From positions 86,795 through 150,794 of the forward strand of contig JACESI010000005.1 of the NCBI GenBank assembly GCA_013911885.1: a DNA stretch of 64,000 nt. Reading direction: 5' to 3'. The stretch is from Hyphomicrobiales bacterium (lineage in GTDB: Bacteria > Pseudomonadota > Alphaproteobacteria > Rhizobiales > JACESI01). The translations under genes were made by a program, and so were the position numbers. Positions 36,636 through 46,025 of the stretch are shown here, piece after piece (position 1 is the first letter of the stretch; the number at the start of each line of letters is the position of its first letter). A model generated the notes under the pieces. That model made no database searches and was not told the origin of the DNA. It worked only from the letters and a program-made list of their open reading frames with translations.

Positions 36636-37643
36636 ATGACTTTCAAAAAATTCGCCACAGCACTGGCCGCCGGCGTATCGGTTGCCGTGATGGTGGGTTC
36701 GACGACGGCACGCGCTGCCGAGGAACTCACCGTTGCCTATTTCCTGGAATGGCCAACACCGAACCAGTTCGCACAGGCACAAGAAATTTACGAGAAGGAA
36801 CTCGGCGTGAAGATCAACTGGCGTTCGTTCGACGCTGGCACAGCGATGTCAGCTGCGATGGCATCAGGTGACGTGCAGATTTCATTCAGCCAGGGCATTC
36901 CGCCATTCGTGGTTGCAACCTCCGCGGGTCAGGACCTTCAGATCGTCGATATCGCCGTTTCCTATTCCGAGAATGACAATTGCGTCGTGCGCTCTTCACT
37001 CGAGATCACCAAGGCAAATGCCAAGGAACTCGAAGGCAAGGAAGTCGGCGTTCCACTCGGTACAGCGGCGCATTATGGCTTTTTGAAACAGATGGCGCAT
37101 TTCGGCGTCAATACATCGACCATGAAGATTGTCGATATGGCGCCACCCGATGGTGCGGCCGCATTTGCGAACGGCAACCTCGATATGGTGTGCGGCTGGG
37201 GCGGTGCGTTGCGGCGCATGAAGGAGCATGGCAATGTGCTTCTGTCCGGCGCGGAAAAAGAAGAACTCGGCATCCAGATCTTCGATGTGACCACGGTCTC
37301 GACCTCATGGGCCAAGGAAAATTCTGAGCTTCTCACAAAATTCCTGAGAGTCACGGCGGAGATGAACGAGCGCTTTGCCAAGGGCGATGCGGAAATGTTG
37401 CCGGTGATCGCAAAGGCAGCCGGTATGGATGAAGAAGCAACCAAAGCAACTCTGGCGGGCTTCTACTTCCCAAGCGTGGAAGAGCAGCTCGGTCCAAAAT
37501 GGATGGGCGGCGGTACGCAGAAATTCCTCAAGGAAGTGGCGGATTTCTTCGTGGCGCAGAAAACCATCGAAAAGGCACGCGATTCCTATGAAAGCGCTGT
37601 CGATGCAAGCTATCTGACAGCGGCTGCCAAGCTCGGCCAGTAA
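36636..37643 (+). CDS. tauA: Taurine ABC transporter, periplasmic binding protein
   Basis: A 335-residue periplasmic protein with a Sec signal peptide (MTFKKFATALAAGVSVAVMV, cleavage after ARA near residue 26). The mature part belongs to the NMT1/TauA/SsuA group; EFLEWPTPNQFAQ-type N-terminal and CGWGGALRRMKEHG segments are characteristic of TauA. It binds taurine and delivers it to TauBC. The start at 36636 is set by the signal peptide and a following AT-rich codon run; the frame is open upstream to 36372 without coding character. A strong hairpin lies between it and tauB. Confidence 0.92.
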   Translation: MTFKKFATALAAGVSVAVMVGSTTARAAEELTVAYFLEWPTPNQFAQAQEIYEKELGVKINWRSFDAGTAMSAAMASGDVQISFSQGIPPFVVATSAGQDLQIVDIAVSYSENDNCVVRSSLEITKANAKELEGKEVGVPLGTAAHYGFLKQMAHFGVNTSTMKIVDMAPPDGAAAFANGNLDMVCGWGGALRRMKEHGNVLLSGAEKEELGIQIFDVTTVSTSWAKENSELLTKFLRVTAEMNERFAKGDAEMLPVIAKAAGMDEEATKATLAGFYFPSVEEQLGPKWMGGGTQKFLKEVADFFVAQKTIEKARDSYESAVDASYLTAAAKLGQ

Positions 37644-37706
37644 GCCGGTCCAGAGCAAGATACAGCAGGCGGCCTATTCGTTCCGCCTTTCAGGACATCA
37701 CAAAAT

Positions 37707-37735
37707 GGCCGGCCCGGAACCGATCCGGGCTGGCC
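37707..37735 (+). other. tauA-tauB intercistronic hairpin
   Basis: A stem of about 11 bp (GGCCGGCCCGG with CCGGGCTGGCC, one mismatch) has a 7-base loop. It lacks a T run, so it is more likely an mRNA-stabilising or attenuating element that leaves tauA in excess of tauBC, as is common after binding-protein genes. Confidence 0.55.
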
Positions 37736-37757
37736 TCATTCAGAATAGGAGTATGAT

Positions 37758-38564
37758 GTGTCAGGCCTGTTGATTGACAATCTCTCAATGCGTTTTGATC
37801 TTCCCAATGGGGGATCGGTTCAGGCGCTGAAAAACATCAACCTTTCGCTGAAGCAAGGGGAACTGATGTCTGTGCTCGGCCCTTCCGGGTGCGGCAAGAC
37901 CACGCTTCTCAATATCGTTGCAGGCTTTCTGGCGCCGACCGAAGGCAAGATCGTTCTCAATGGCAAGAGCGTTGTCGGGCCGAGCCCGGAGCGCGGCATG
38001 GTCTTTCAGCAGGGCGCGCTGTTCGAATGGATGAGCGTGCGCAAGAATGTCTCCTTCGGGCCTGACATGAAGGGGATGAATCCGAGGGAATCGAAGATCA
38101 TTGTCGATCACCTCCTGAACACGGTCGGTCTTGGTGATTTCAAGGAAAAGGCAGTCTATGAACTGTCCGGCGGCATGCAGCAGCGTGTGGCCCTTGCGCG
38201 TTGCCTTGCCAATGATCCCGATGTCATTTTGATGGACGAACCACTCGGCGCGCTCGACGCACTGACGCGCGAAAAGATGCAGGGCCTGGTCCTGAAACTC
38301 TGGAAAGAGACCGGCAAGACCATCATTCTGATCACCCATTCGGTGGAAGAGGCCTTGCTTCTTGGCGAGCGCCTTGTCGTGATGGCGCCGCGTCCCGGCC
38401 GCATTCACAAGGAATATCGGCTGCCCTTTGCCGATTTGGGCGTCAATGCCGATCTTCGCGAAGTCAAGAAACATCCCGACTTCGGCTCAAGGCGCGAAGA
38501 AATTCTGACCATGATCTGGGACATGGAAGAAGAGATCATGGGCCGTCAGGAGGAAAAGGCATGA
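37758..38564 (+). CDS. tauB: Taurine ABC transporter, ATP-binding protein
   Basis: A 268-residue ATPase of the NitT/TauT class. Walker A is GPSGCGKTT at 41-49, the signature is LSGGMQQRVALARCL and Walker B is DVILMDEPLGALD. The start is GTG at 37758, with AGGAG about 8 bases upstream. The C-terminal extension (HPDFGSRREEILTMIWDME) matches TauB-like proteins. It overlaps tauC by 4 bp, so both are translated together. Confidence 0.92.
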   Translation: MSGLLIDNLSMRFDLPNGGSVQALKNINLSLKQGELMSVLGPSGCGKTTLLNIVAGFLAPTEGKIVLNGKSVVGPSPERGMVFQQGALFEWMSVRKNVSFGPDMKGMNPRESKIIVDHLLNTVGLGDFKEKAVYELSGGMQQRVALARCLANDPDVILMDEPLGALDALTREKMQGLVLKLWKETGKTIILITHSVEEALLLGERLVVMAPRPGRIHKEYRLPFADLGVNADLREVKKHPDFGSRREEILTMIWDMEEEIMGRQEEKA

Positions 38565-39835
38565 CCATATTCCTGATATATATCGCGATTTTCGTCATCT
38601 CGATGTTGGCCTACAGTCAGATTTCGAAATTCATGACGCAAAAGGACGATTTCACGAGCCGCAAGACCGTGACCTTTGGTGATGAGAGCGCGGTGACGTC
38701 GAACCGCTTTGCATCGATCATCTCGGTTCTGGCGATCTTTCTGATCTGGGGCGCTTTTACGGGCTCAAAACTGACGCCGATCCATGTCCCTGGACCTTAT
38801 ATCGGAACCGCGAACCTGCCTTTCGAGGCGGTCAACGATGCCGGTGAGAAGGCGGCCGGTAGCCTTAGAGTGGTGGTGCATCCCGTTGCTGAAAACCCGA
38901 GCCTGCCGCCGGTCGACCCTGCGGGCAGTGCTGGCTTTGGCAAGAATGCCGTCAAAGGGGTCGGCTCGTGGCGCACCGTGCTGGTTTCCTCGAGCGAGCT
39001 TCTGGACAAGCAGGCTGCTGGCGACAACCCGCGCATCATTGCCGTTGATGGAAAGCCGATTGGTCCGAATACCGAAATTGACGTCCCGACCGGCAAGGTA
39101 CGCATGACAGATAAGGGCAGCATCGTCTACGAGCCTGCCAAAGGCTGGCAGATGGAGCCGATCTGGCTTCCGGCACCGGAGGCGGTCTGGGGCAAGCTCG
39201 TTGACATCGCGAGCAATGGCTACCGCAATGTCACGCTTTTCGACAATCTGTTCTGGTCGCTGTTCCGGGTGACTGTCGGCTTTGTGCTCGGTAGTCTTGT
39301 CGGTATTCCGCTTGGCTATGCGATGGGGCTTTCCGGCTGGTTCCGCGGCTGGTTCGATCCGATCGTCGAATTCATGCGTCCGGTGCCGCCGCTTGCGCTC
39401 ATTCCGCTCATCATTATCTGGTTCGGTATCTGGGAAACTGGCAAGATTTCGCTTCTTTTCCTTGCAGCACTCTGGATCATGACGATTGCGGCGCGCTCCG
39501 GGGTCTCCGGCGTTCGGATCACCAAGGTACATGCCGCCTATTCGCTGGGAGCGTCGAAATGGCAGCTTCTCACCCGTGTTATCGTGCCGAACTCCCTGCC
39601 GGATATATTTACCGGTGCGCGCGTTGCCATGGGCGTTTGCTGGGGAACGGTGGTTGCCGCCGAACTCGTCGCCGCCGAGAAAGGTGCCGGTCAGATGATC
39701 ATCGCCGCGTCGAAATTCCAGAGCACCGACATCGTGATCATGGGCATCATTCTCATCGGCATCATCGGCTTCGGGATCGACATTTTAATGCGGATGGCCG
39801 AAAAATGGCTTGTGCCGTGGAAGGGCAAGGCATAG
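38561..39835 (+). CDS. tauC: Taurine ABC transporter, permease with extra N-terminal periplasmic domain
   Basis: A 424-residue permease; the classical TauC is near 275. The C-terminal 220 residues form the transport domain, with LPAPEAVW at about 203-210 and the EAA loop AAYSLGASKWQLLTRVIVPNSLP. N-terminally there are two extra helices (about 3-18 and 50-67) enclosing a short cytoplasmic loop. About 130 residues then lie in the periplasm (about 70-200, low in helices and rich in Val, Gly and Pro). That domain is not a known part of TauC and may help binding or regulation. Confidence 0.88.
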   Translation: MTIFLIYIAIFVISMLAYSQISKFMTQKDDFTSRKTVTFGDESAVTSNRFASIISVLAIFLIWGAFTGSKLTPIHVPGPYIGTANLPFEAVNDAGEKAAGSLRVVVHPVAENPSLPPVDPAGSAGFGKNAVKGVGSWRTVLVSSSELLDKQAAGDNPRIIAVDGKPIGPNTEIDVPTGKVRMTDKGSIVYEPAKGWQMEPIWLPAPEAVWGKLVDIASNGYRNVTLFDNLFWSLFRVTVGFVLGSLVGIPLGYAMGLSGWFRGWFDPIVEFMRPVPPLALIPLIIIWFGIWETGKISLLFLAALWIMTIAARSGVSGVRITKVHAAYSLGASKWQLLTRVIVPNSLPDIFTGARVAMGVCWGTVVAAELVAAEKGAGQMIIAASKFQSTDIVIMGIILIGIIGFGIDILMRMAEKWLVPWKGKA

Positions 39836-39931
39836 CGCGGAGTGTTCTGATTCCGGGTCGGATCTTTGTTCGCTAAAGTTGGTGGCGTAAGCCCGTGCCT
39901 TTGGTGTATGAGCGCGGCAGATCTTTAAAGC

Positions 39932-40003
39932 CCCGAGTTCCCGAGTTCCCGAGTTCCCGAGTTCCCGAGTTCCCGAGTTCCCGAGTTCCCGAGTTCCCGA
40001 GTT
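39932..40003. repeat. Nine perfect copies of the octamer CCCGAGTT
   Basis: The array is 72 bp long and ends 5 bp before the ATG of a glycosyltransferase. Since 72 is divisible by 3, one frame runs open through the array (an 8-residue peptide unit RVPEFPSS occurs three times) and joins the gene in frame from a GTG at 39895. Adding or losing a copy would break that frame, and would also shift the upstream sequence relative to the internal ATG. This is the layout of a phase-variable contingency locus. Confidence 0.95.
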
Positions 40004-40008
40004 ATTGC

Positions 40009-40803
40009 ATGGTCCTTGCCCTTTCCGTATTCATCATTGCCCGCGATGAGGCTGATCGTATCGGGGATGCAATTGCGAGTGTGATCGATATCGCCGAAGA
40101 GGTGATCGTCGTTGACAGCGGTTCGACCGACGCGACCGTTGCTGTTGCGCGCGCAGCCGGGGCGCGGGTCATTCACCATGATTTCGAAGGGTTCGGGCCG
40201 CAAAAGCGCTTCGCGGAAACGCAGTGCCGCAACCACTGGCTTCTCAACATCGATGCGGACGAGCCGCTTACCCATGAAGCGCGTGAAGAAATCAGGATGC
40301 TGGTTTCAAGCGGCAGGCTTGCTGACTTTGATTGCTGGCGCATTCCCATCCGCACCGTCTATCCGCATGAAGACAAGCCGGCGGCCTGGGCCTTTACCTA
40401 TAATCAGATACGCCTTTATGACCGTGAAAGAGCGGGATTTGCCGCATCAACCGTGCATGACAGCGTGCTGCCCGAGCCTGGCGCGCGGATCGGCCAGATC
40501 GAGGGTGCGATTGCGCACCGATCCCACCGTTCGATCAATTTTCAGGTTGAGAAATTCAACCGATACGCTGAAATGCAGGTCGATGACATGATCGCGAGAG
40601 GGCGCAGGCTTTCACGGCTTCGCCTTGTCACGGAATTTCCCGTTGCCTTTTTGAAAGCCTATTTCATCCGTCGCCAGTGCCTTTATGGTCTATGGGGGTT
40701 TTCGCTCGCGATCAGCTATGCCTATTCGCGGTTTTTGCGGATTGCAAAATTCCATGAGACAGAACTCAAGCGGCAGGCAGCAGAAAAAAGAGCAAAGTCC
40801 TGA
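40009..40803 (+). CDS. Glycosyltransferase family 2, LPS core WaaE-like
   Basis: A 264-residue GT-A fold protein. SVFIIARDEADRIGDAI is the N-terminal motif and VDSGSTDAT and LNIDADEPL provide the sugar-nucleotide and metal sites. It resembles WaaE/KdtX-type core glycosyltransferases in length and pattern. The start at 40009 follows the family; it may instead be translated from GTG at 39895 through the octamer array, giving a 302-residue form. Only a GAG from the repeat is available as a ribosome-binding site for the internal ATG. Variation in the array could switch this gene. Confidence 0.8.
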   Translation: MVLALSVFIIARDEADRIGDAIASVIDIAEEVIVVDSGSTDATVAVARAAGARVIHHDFEGFGPQKRFAETQCRNHWLLNIDADEPLTHEAREEIRMLVSSGRLADFDCWRIPIRTVYPHEDKPAAWAFTYNQIRLYDRERAGFAASTVHDSVLPEPGARIGQIEGAIAHRSHRSINFQVEKFNRYAEMQVDDMIARGRRLSRLRLVTEFPVAFLKAYFIRRQCLYGLWGFSLAISYAYSRFLRIAKFHETELKRQAAEKRAKS

Positions 40804-40998
40804 TCCAGACAGCACTTTTTCAGGCAATCATCGCGTTGACCTGAATGAGCCGGCCGCGCGGGGTGTTAACCCCGAAGGGCATGTATAGCAGGCACATTTC
40901 CGCTTCAGGTCTGATTAATGTCTCTCTGCTATTCAATCAGAAGCGAGTTAACTTTGATGAAACTTCTCGCTGGTGTTGTGTTGTTACAGGAGAGAATC

Positions 40999-41409
40999 AT
41001 GAAGACACTTTTTGCAATGTTTTTTGCAGCATTTACTATGGTCGCCATGTCCGCCATGGCGTCAACCGTGTCGCCAACTTTGGTTGAGGGTGCGACCACC
41101 GTCAACGCCGAACAGGCAAAAGAACTGTTTGAGGCCGGCGTTGTATTCGTCGATGTCAGAAAAGATGGCGATTGGGAAGCCGGTCGTGTTCCAGGCGCTT
41201 ACCATCTGGAACTGAAGTCTGCTTACAACGAGGGCGGCCTTTCGGGTGTCGTTGCGAAGGATGCCAAAGTCGTTATCTATTGCAACGGCGACAGCTGCAT
41301 GCGTTCTTCAGAAGCTTGCGCGCAAGCGGTAGGCTGGGGTTTCAAGAATGTATATTACTTCCGTGATGGGTTTCCGGCATGGGCGTCGGCTGGCTATCCG
41401 GTAGAATAA
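40999..41409 (+). CDS. Periplasmic rhodanese-like protein
   Basis: A 136-residue protein with an N-terminal signal peptide (MKTLFAMFFAAFTMVAMSAMA, cleavage near residue 22), so the domain is in the periplasm. The rhodanese loop is YCNGDSCMRSSEAC, with the first Cys (in YCNGDSC) in the catalytic position; the final LDVR-like region is FVDVRKDGDWEAGRVPGA. A CAGGAGAG ribosome-binding site precedes the start. It is followed by a terminator and a chemoreceptor gene. A sulfur-transfer role in the periplasm is possible, but the donor is unknown. Confidence 0.85.
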   Translation: MKTLFAMFFAAFTMVAMSAMASTVSPTLVEGATTVNAEQAKELFEAGVVFVDVRKDGDWEAGRVPGAYHLELKSAYNEGGLSGVVAKDAKVVIYCNGDSCMRSSEACAQAVGWGFKNVYYFRDGFPAWASAGYPVE

Positions 41410-41418
41410 ATTTCAGAC

Positions 41419-41445
41419 AAAAGGGGAAGCTTGCCTTCCCCTTTT
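41419..41445 (+). terminator. Terminator after the rhodanese gene
   Basis: A perfect 11-bp stem (AAAAGGGGAAG with CTTCCCCTTTT) with a 5-base loop ends in a short T run. It lies 10 bp after the rhodanese stop and 15 bp before the chemoreceptor start. Confidence 0.8.
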
Positions 41446-41460
41446 CATTTGGGGACGACG

Positions 41461-43380
41461 ATGAATATAAAAGCCAGAATCCTGATCGGGACCGTTTCGG
41501 CCCTTGTTGTCTTGGGTGGCGTCGTTACTGCCGTTGGAGAGTTTTCTCGCATCCAACTGGATAAAGTGATTGTAAAGACAAACCTAGAACGCGACCAGGA
41601 AGTCTGGGAAGAAGTCATCGCCCGTAAATATGCAGATATGCGTAACAACATATCCGCTGTCACGCGAAATCGCGGCGCTTTGAAAGCCATTGAAACGGGC
41701 GACAAAAATCTGGCGATGGAAGAAATTTCGCCAACTGTCAATCGCCTGCGCGCCTCTGAAGTGATCAGCGAACTTTTCGTTGTCGACTCAAAAGGAACTA
41801 TGATCTTTTCAACGATGGAAAATCTGAATGGCATGCCTGGCCAATTGATTTCCATTGCAGAAAGTACAGGCGAAATTGCAAACGGTCTGTTTGCAATTGG
41901 CAATAAATACTTTGCAGGCGTTGCGACGCCCATTTTTCAGCGTGGCAAACCTGTTGGTTCAGTACTTCTTGCCAGGGATGCTGAAGCCGCGGCGGCGACT
42001 TTATCGCAGGGCCTTGGATCCCAGGTTCAAATTCTCACCAGATCCGGTGATGTGGCTGTTAGTGTCGGTACCGCTATTCCAGATGGATTTGACCGCACAT
42101 CCTTCGCCAATGGATCCCGTTCTTTCGAGTATATTCCGGATGGTTCTGTCGTCTGGAAGGCCACGGGGATTGACTTGACCGGGCCATCGGGAGAAACAAT
42201 CGGAAGGCTCATCTCGTTTTTTGATCGAACAACAGATTATCAGGTGCTTCAGCAATTGCGGCAGCTGACCTTGGGCCTGCTTTTTGGAATAACATTACTG
42301 ACAGCGGGCATTCTCTACTGGTTTTTACACCGCGAAATGAAGCCAATAGGTACGATTGTCGATGAAATAAAGAAAATGGCCCAAGGCGACAATTCGTTTA
42401 AAGTGTCCCTCACAGATCGTTCTGATGAGATGGGTGAAATTGCACGCGCACTCGATAACTTCCAGAATATCGCTCGTGAACGCGATCAAATCCGCGAAAA
42501 AGAGGAAGAATTTAAGACCCAGCAAGTACAGCGCGGTGAAGTGATCGAATGGAATATCGCCCAGTTTGAAGAACGGGTGGCCAAGGTTACGACCCTCATG
42601 AATAACCGTGTCAACGACATGCGCTCCTCGATGTCAGACATTCATGCCAAGCTTTCGAGCACGACAAACAATATTCACGCCGTGACACAGGCGACTGAAG
42701 AATCCTATCTCGGCACGCAGTCGATCGCGACGGCTTCCAACCAGTTGGCGCAATCCGCCAATCAAATTCAGGAAAGAGTTGCTCTTTCCAGCACGATGTC
42801 CCGAGAGGGGGTTGAAGAGTCCCAGGAGGCAGCCAGCCGGGTCGAAACCCTTGCCAAAACGTCCGAGAAAATTGGTGAAGTTCTCAAGATGATCAGCAGC
42901 ATTGCGGGGCAAACAAACATGCTTGCACTCAATGCAACAATTGAAGCCGCCAGGGCGGGTGAAGCGGGCCGAGGTTTTGCTGTCGTTGCCGCCGAGGTCA
43001 AAAATCTCGCTACCGCGACAGAGAATGCCACTGACGAGATCGCAACTCAGATTTCTGAAATTCAAATGTCGATCAGCAAAACCGTTGAATCGATTACCAA
43101 TGTGTCTGAAAAAGTGAACAAAATCGACGGTCTTTCTCAACAAATAGCTGGCGCTATCCGTGGTCAAAATGAGTCCACAGAGCAAATTGCCCAGAATACG
43201 AGACAGGCGCTTGATGTCGCCGGCACTGTGAATACGACGATTGAGCAGATCTCGCAGAGTGCGGCAAAATGCATGGAAGTTGTTGATGACGGTCTATCCG
43301 CCGCCGAGACCCTGCAAAGGGAAACGGAAGCACTCAGATCAGAAATCGAGAAGTTTCTGCACGAAGTCCGCGCCGCTTAA
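41461..43380 (+). CDS. Methyl-accepting chemotaxis protein with periplasmic sensor domain
   Basis: A 639-residue chemoreceptor. Helix TM1 is at about 7-27, a periplasmic domain of about 235 residues (Cache-like: [14 protein letters not shown], then [21 protein letters not shown]) leads to TM2 near 266-290, and a HAMP domain precedes the signalling domain. The tip is [20 protein letters not shown] followed by [13 protein letters not shown], near residues 478-505. G+C appears lower than in the neighbouring genes, so it may have been acquired. Start: ATG at 41461, favoured over one at 41431. The ligand is unknown; the adjacent periplasmic rhodanese may hint at a sulfur compound. Confidence 0.9.
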   Translation: MNIKARILIGTVSALVVLGGVVTAVGEFSRIQLDKVIVKTNLERDQEVWEEVIARKYADMRNNISAVTRNRGALKAIETGDKNLAMEEISPTVNRLRASEVISELFVVDSKGTMIFSTMENLNGMPGQLISIAESTGEIANGLFAIGNKYFAGVATPIFQRGKPVGSVLLARDAEAAAATLSQGLGSQVQILTRSGDVAVSVGTAIPDGFDRTSFANGSRSFEYIPDGSVVWKATGIDLTGPSGETIGRLISFFDRTTDYQVLQQLRQLTLGLLFGITLLTAGILYWFLHREMKPIGTIVDEIKKMAQGDNSFKVSLTDRSDEMGEIARALDNFQNIARERDQIREKEEEFKTQQVQRGEVIEWNIAQFEERVAKVTTLMNNRVNDMRSSMSDIHAKLSSTTNNIHAVTQATEESYLGTQSIATASNQLAQSANQIQERVALSSTMSREGVEESQEAASRVETLAKTSEKIGEVLKMISSIAGQTNMLALNATIEAARAGEAGRGFAVVAAEVKNLATATENATDEIATQISEIQMSISKTVESITNVSEKVNKIDGLSQQIAGAIRGQNESTEQIAQNTRQALDVAGTVNTTIEQISQSAAKCMEVVDDGLSAAETLQRETEALRSEIEKFLHEVRAA

Positions 43381-43387
43381 CTGTTGA

Positions 43388-44431
43388 TCATTGGTTGCGG
43401 GCAAGCGCCGCATCGACATTAGTGACCGTCTCATCAACGCTTTCATGGTTCATGCCATATTGCCGGCCGACAAGCTGGACCAGCCGGTCGACCCGTTCGA
43501 TCGATTTTGCACCGCCTGTGATGGCGCGTGCGGCCGATGAGGGCTTGGACAAACTTTTTGCCGCGTTCGCATATTTCTCGAATGGCACTTTGTCTTCCGA
43601 GTCTGCGCCCATTTTCTGGACGAGATCATCAACGAAACGATAGACCGCGTTCGATTGGCCAATATCGCCGTGGACGGCATCATAGATCGAGCGGGTGCCA
43701 TTTTTCGTTACACAGCGGTAATTGCCAGTCAAAAGCATGCTCCATTTGGCGAATGGGACGAAGAGCGAATCAAAGACCCGCAGTTTGACCGGCACGTCCT
43801 TGCCATCAATGGTGACAGCGGCAATATCGGCCTCGAGTTTGCGCAACATGTCATTGTGTTTCGGATCGTCGAACACCGCCGCCTTGAAATTGGTCGGCAG
43901 ATTGACATGCAGCACATTCGGCCCGTCCTCCGGCGGACGATAGGCCTGTGGGTCGGGGCTGCACAAGGTGACGAGATCCGGCTCGAAGGCCGCCCAGACG
44001 CCGGGATCAGCAAAGCACACTTCGAGCGCTTTCGCGTCAAGGTCTTTGAGCCGCCTGAGATAGGGAAGAGGCGGCATGTTCATGATCGACATGCAGGGCA
44101 CCCTTGCATCGGCGATCCGCTGCATCAGGCGCGCGATATCGTCCGTGCCATATTGCGGCTCCTGCATGGCAAGTGCCACCAGATCATAGTCTGACGGGTT
44201 CACGTCATCCGGTGTTTTGGCGTCCAGCTTGCCGGCAAGTTCCTTGCTGAAAATCGAGCGATGCTCGGTCTCATCGCGCAGCCTGAGCCGGACTTCCGTT
44301 CCTTCCGCATTGATCAGGGCTGCTGTCGCCGCACGGCAGACAAGGGTGACATCGTGTCCGGCCATCAGAAGTTTGGTACCCAGAAGCGATCCATAGGAAG
44401 CGCCGAGTATTACGATACGGTAAGCCATCAT
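43388..44431 (-). CDS. Ketopantoate reductase-like (ApbA/PanE) NAD(P)-binding protein
   Basis: A 347-residue protein whose N-terminus RIVILGASYGSLLGTKLLMAG carries a dinucleotide-binding loop in a form close to GxGxxG. The overall layout, an N-terminal Rossmann domain and a helical C-terminal domain, fits the ketopantoate reductase superfamily, but the usual PanE motifs (K and catalytic region) are not obvious. The true reaction is unknown. It is convergent with the chemoreceptor gene. Confidence 0.65.
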   Translation of the reverse strand: MMAYRIVILGASYGSLLGTKLLMAGHDVTLVCRAATAALINAEGTEVRLRLRDETEHRSIFSKELAGKLDAKTPDDVNPSDYDLVALAMQEPQYGTDDIARLMQRIADARVPCMSIMNMPPLPYLRRLKDLDAKALEVCFADPGVWAAFEPDLVTLCSPDPQAYRPPEDGPNVLHVNLPTNFKAAVFDDPKHNDMLRKLEADIAAVTIDGKDVPVKLRVFDSLFVPFAKWSMLLTGNYRCVTKNGTRSIYDAVHGDIGQSNAVYRFVDDLVQKMGADSEDKVPFEKYANAAKSLSKPSSAARAITGGAKSIERVDRLVQLVGRQYGMNHESVDETVTNVDAALARNQ

Positions 44432-45118
44432 CTCTCTTCTCGTTCAAAAGCCCAGCGTGCCGTTGGCTCGCCGACTCGTTAAATCCGATGCTCCGGGTTT
44501 CTCAGACGGAGCATGACGCTTCACAAGCCACAAAACACAATTGGAATTTCTTCGATTCAAAAAAGAAATTTCGCCTGATTATTTTCAGATATTTCGAAAT
44601 CATTGTAAATGACAGGCAATAGAGCGATTGATCCAATATGTAGATCATGACCGCGTTTCTTTGGGCCAGGGGAAGGGCAGGTGACATCAATTCGCGCGAA
44701 AGCACCCGCGGTTGATGGGTCCGGCTGCGATTTGCGCGCGGCTTTGCCGAAATATATTCCTCAATATATTGGCGTGCTGAGTAAAACTTCGGCGATGATT
44801 GATCCGGGGATAGAGAAATTTTCCGAGCGCCGAGGCGTGAAGATCGCCTTGTTTTTAAAAATGCAGGCCTTCGTATGACTTTGTATTGAGATTCCTTGCC
44901 AGCGTGGCAGAATATTCCCGGAAACCTGTCGGAGGCCGTATATTCTTCTTTTTGCGATTGTGCACTGCAACAACTTGACAAAGAGCTTTCATTTCATGCA
45001 TTTGGGTCTGGCTGGCGGTTTCAGAGAATGTCTGTCAGGTGGTTCCGTCAGAACTTTCCGTCCCTCGCGCTTTAAAAACCCCGAAGCGAAAATACTTAAG
45101 GCTAATCCAGGACCGATC
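44432..45118. other. 687-bp region without a convincing gene
   Basis: The interval carries an 8-bp inverted repeat (ATGCTCCG with CGGAGCAT at 44488-44514), twin AATATATT elements at 44751-44758 and 44763-44770, and a visibly lower G+C in the middle. A 159-codon minus-strand frame (44502-44981) has no recognisable features. The 3' part is probably the promoter and leader of the fpr gene. It could be the scar of a decayed gene, or hold a small RNA. Confidence 0.5.
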
Positions 45119-45946
45119 ATGCTGAATGTTGCTCTCAAAGATATTGCGAATGTATCGCAAGCCTCCGCCTTCGAGGTGCCAAAGGGCGTCTATGATCTCC
45201 CGGTTCTCGATGTGAAACATTATACAGACCGGCTGTTCTCGTTCCGTCTTGCGCGGCCGGACGGCTTCCGTTTCCGGTCAGGCGAATTTGTCATGATTGG
45301 TCTGCCTGGTTTGAAGCCGGTCTGGCGCGCATATTCGCTCGCTTCGCCGAACTGGGAAGAGCATATCGAATTTTTCTCGATCAAGGTTCCGGGCGGTCCG
45401 CTGACCACAGAACTACAGCTGATCGAGCCGGGTGATTCCGTCTGGATGCGCACGAAATCGACCGGCACCCTGGTGCACGATGCACTGCTTCCCGGCAAGC
45501 GCCTGTTCCTTCTTTCGACGGGCACAGGCATAGCGCCCTTCGCTTCCGTCATTCGTGATCCCGAGACCTATGAAAAATTCGAACAGGTCGTTCTGGTGCA
45601 TACGACGCGTGAGAAGGCTGAGCTTCAATATGGCTACGATCTCATTGCCGGGATCAACGAGAGCGCGCTTCTGTCCGAACTTGTTGGCGGCAAGCTCGTT
45701 CATTATGCAACGACGACACAGGAACAGTCTCAGCGCATGGGCCGGATTACCGATCTCATCCGCTCCGGCAAGTTCTTTTCCGATATCGGCGCGGAAGGCT
45801 TCAACCCGGATTTCGATCGCATTATGATCTGCGGATCCATGGCGATGCTGAAGGAAGTGGCCGAGATCGCCGAGAATGCCGGTTTTGAAGAAGGCTCGAA
45901 CGCCAAGCCCGGCGCTTATGTGATCGAGAAGGCCTTTGTCGGCTAA
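45119..45946 (+). CDS. fpr: Ferredoxin-NADP reductase
   Basis: A 275-residue flavoprotein passing electrons between NADPH and ferredoxin or flavodoxin, often part of the oxidative-stress response. The FAD motif is WRAYSLASPNWEEH, the NADPH motifs are LSTGTGIAPFASVIRDP and MICGSMAMLKEV, and the C-terminal tail ends AYVIEKAFVG as in subclass I bacterial enzymes. The start is at 45119 (MLNVALKD); an upstream frame to 44960 carries no family sequence. Confidence 0.93.
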   Translation: MLNVALKDIANVSQASAFEVPKGVYDLPVLDVKHYTDRLFSFRLARPDGFRFRSGEFVMIGLPGLKPVWRAYSLASPNWEEHIEFFSIKVPGGPLTTELQLIEPGDSVWMRTKSTGTLVHDALLPGKRLFLLSTGTGIAPFASVIRDPETYEKFEQVVLVHTTREKAELQYGYDLIAGINESALLSELVGGKLVHYATTTQEQSQRMGRITDLIRSGKFFSDIGAEGFNPDFDRIMICGSMAMLKEVAEIAENAGFEEGSNAKPGAYVIEKAFVG

Positions 45947-46025
45947 GAGAGCCACCGGTCTTTCTTGCATTTTTGCGGATTGTCTTTAGACAACCTGAAC
46001 AGGACTTTCCGGGAAAGCATCGTCA

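Noticed and set aside
44502..44981. 159-codon minus-strand ORF between the ketopantoate-reductase-like and fpr genes
   Set aside because: No family features, poor codon character and no ribosome-binding site; it probably is chance in a gene-free stretch.
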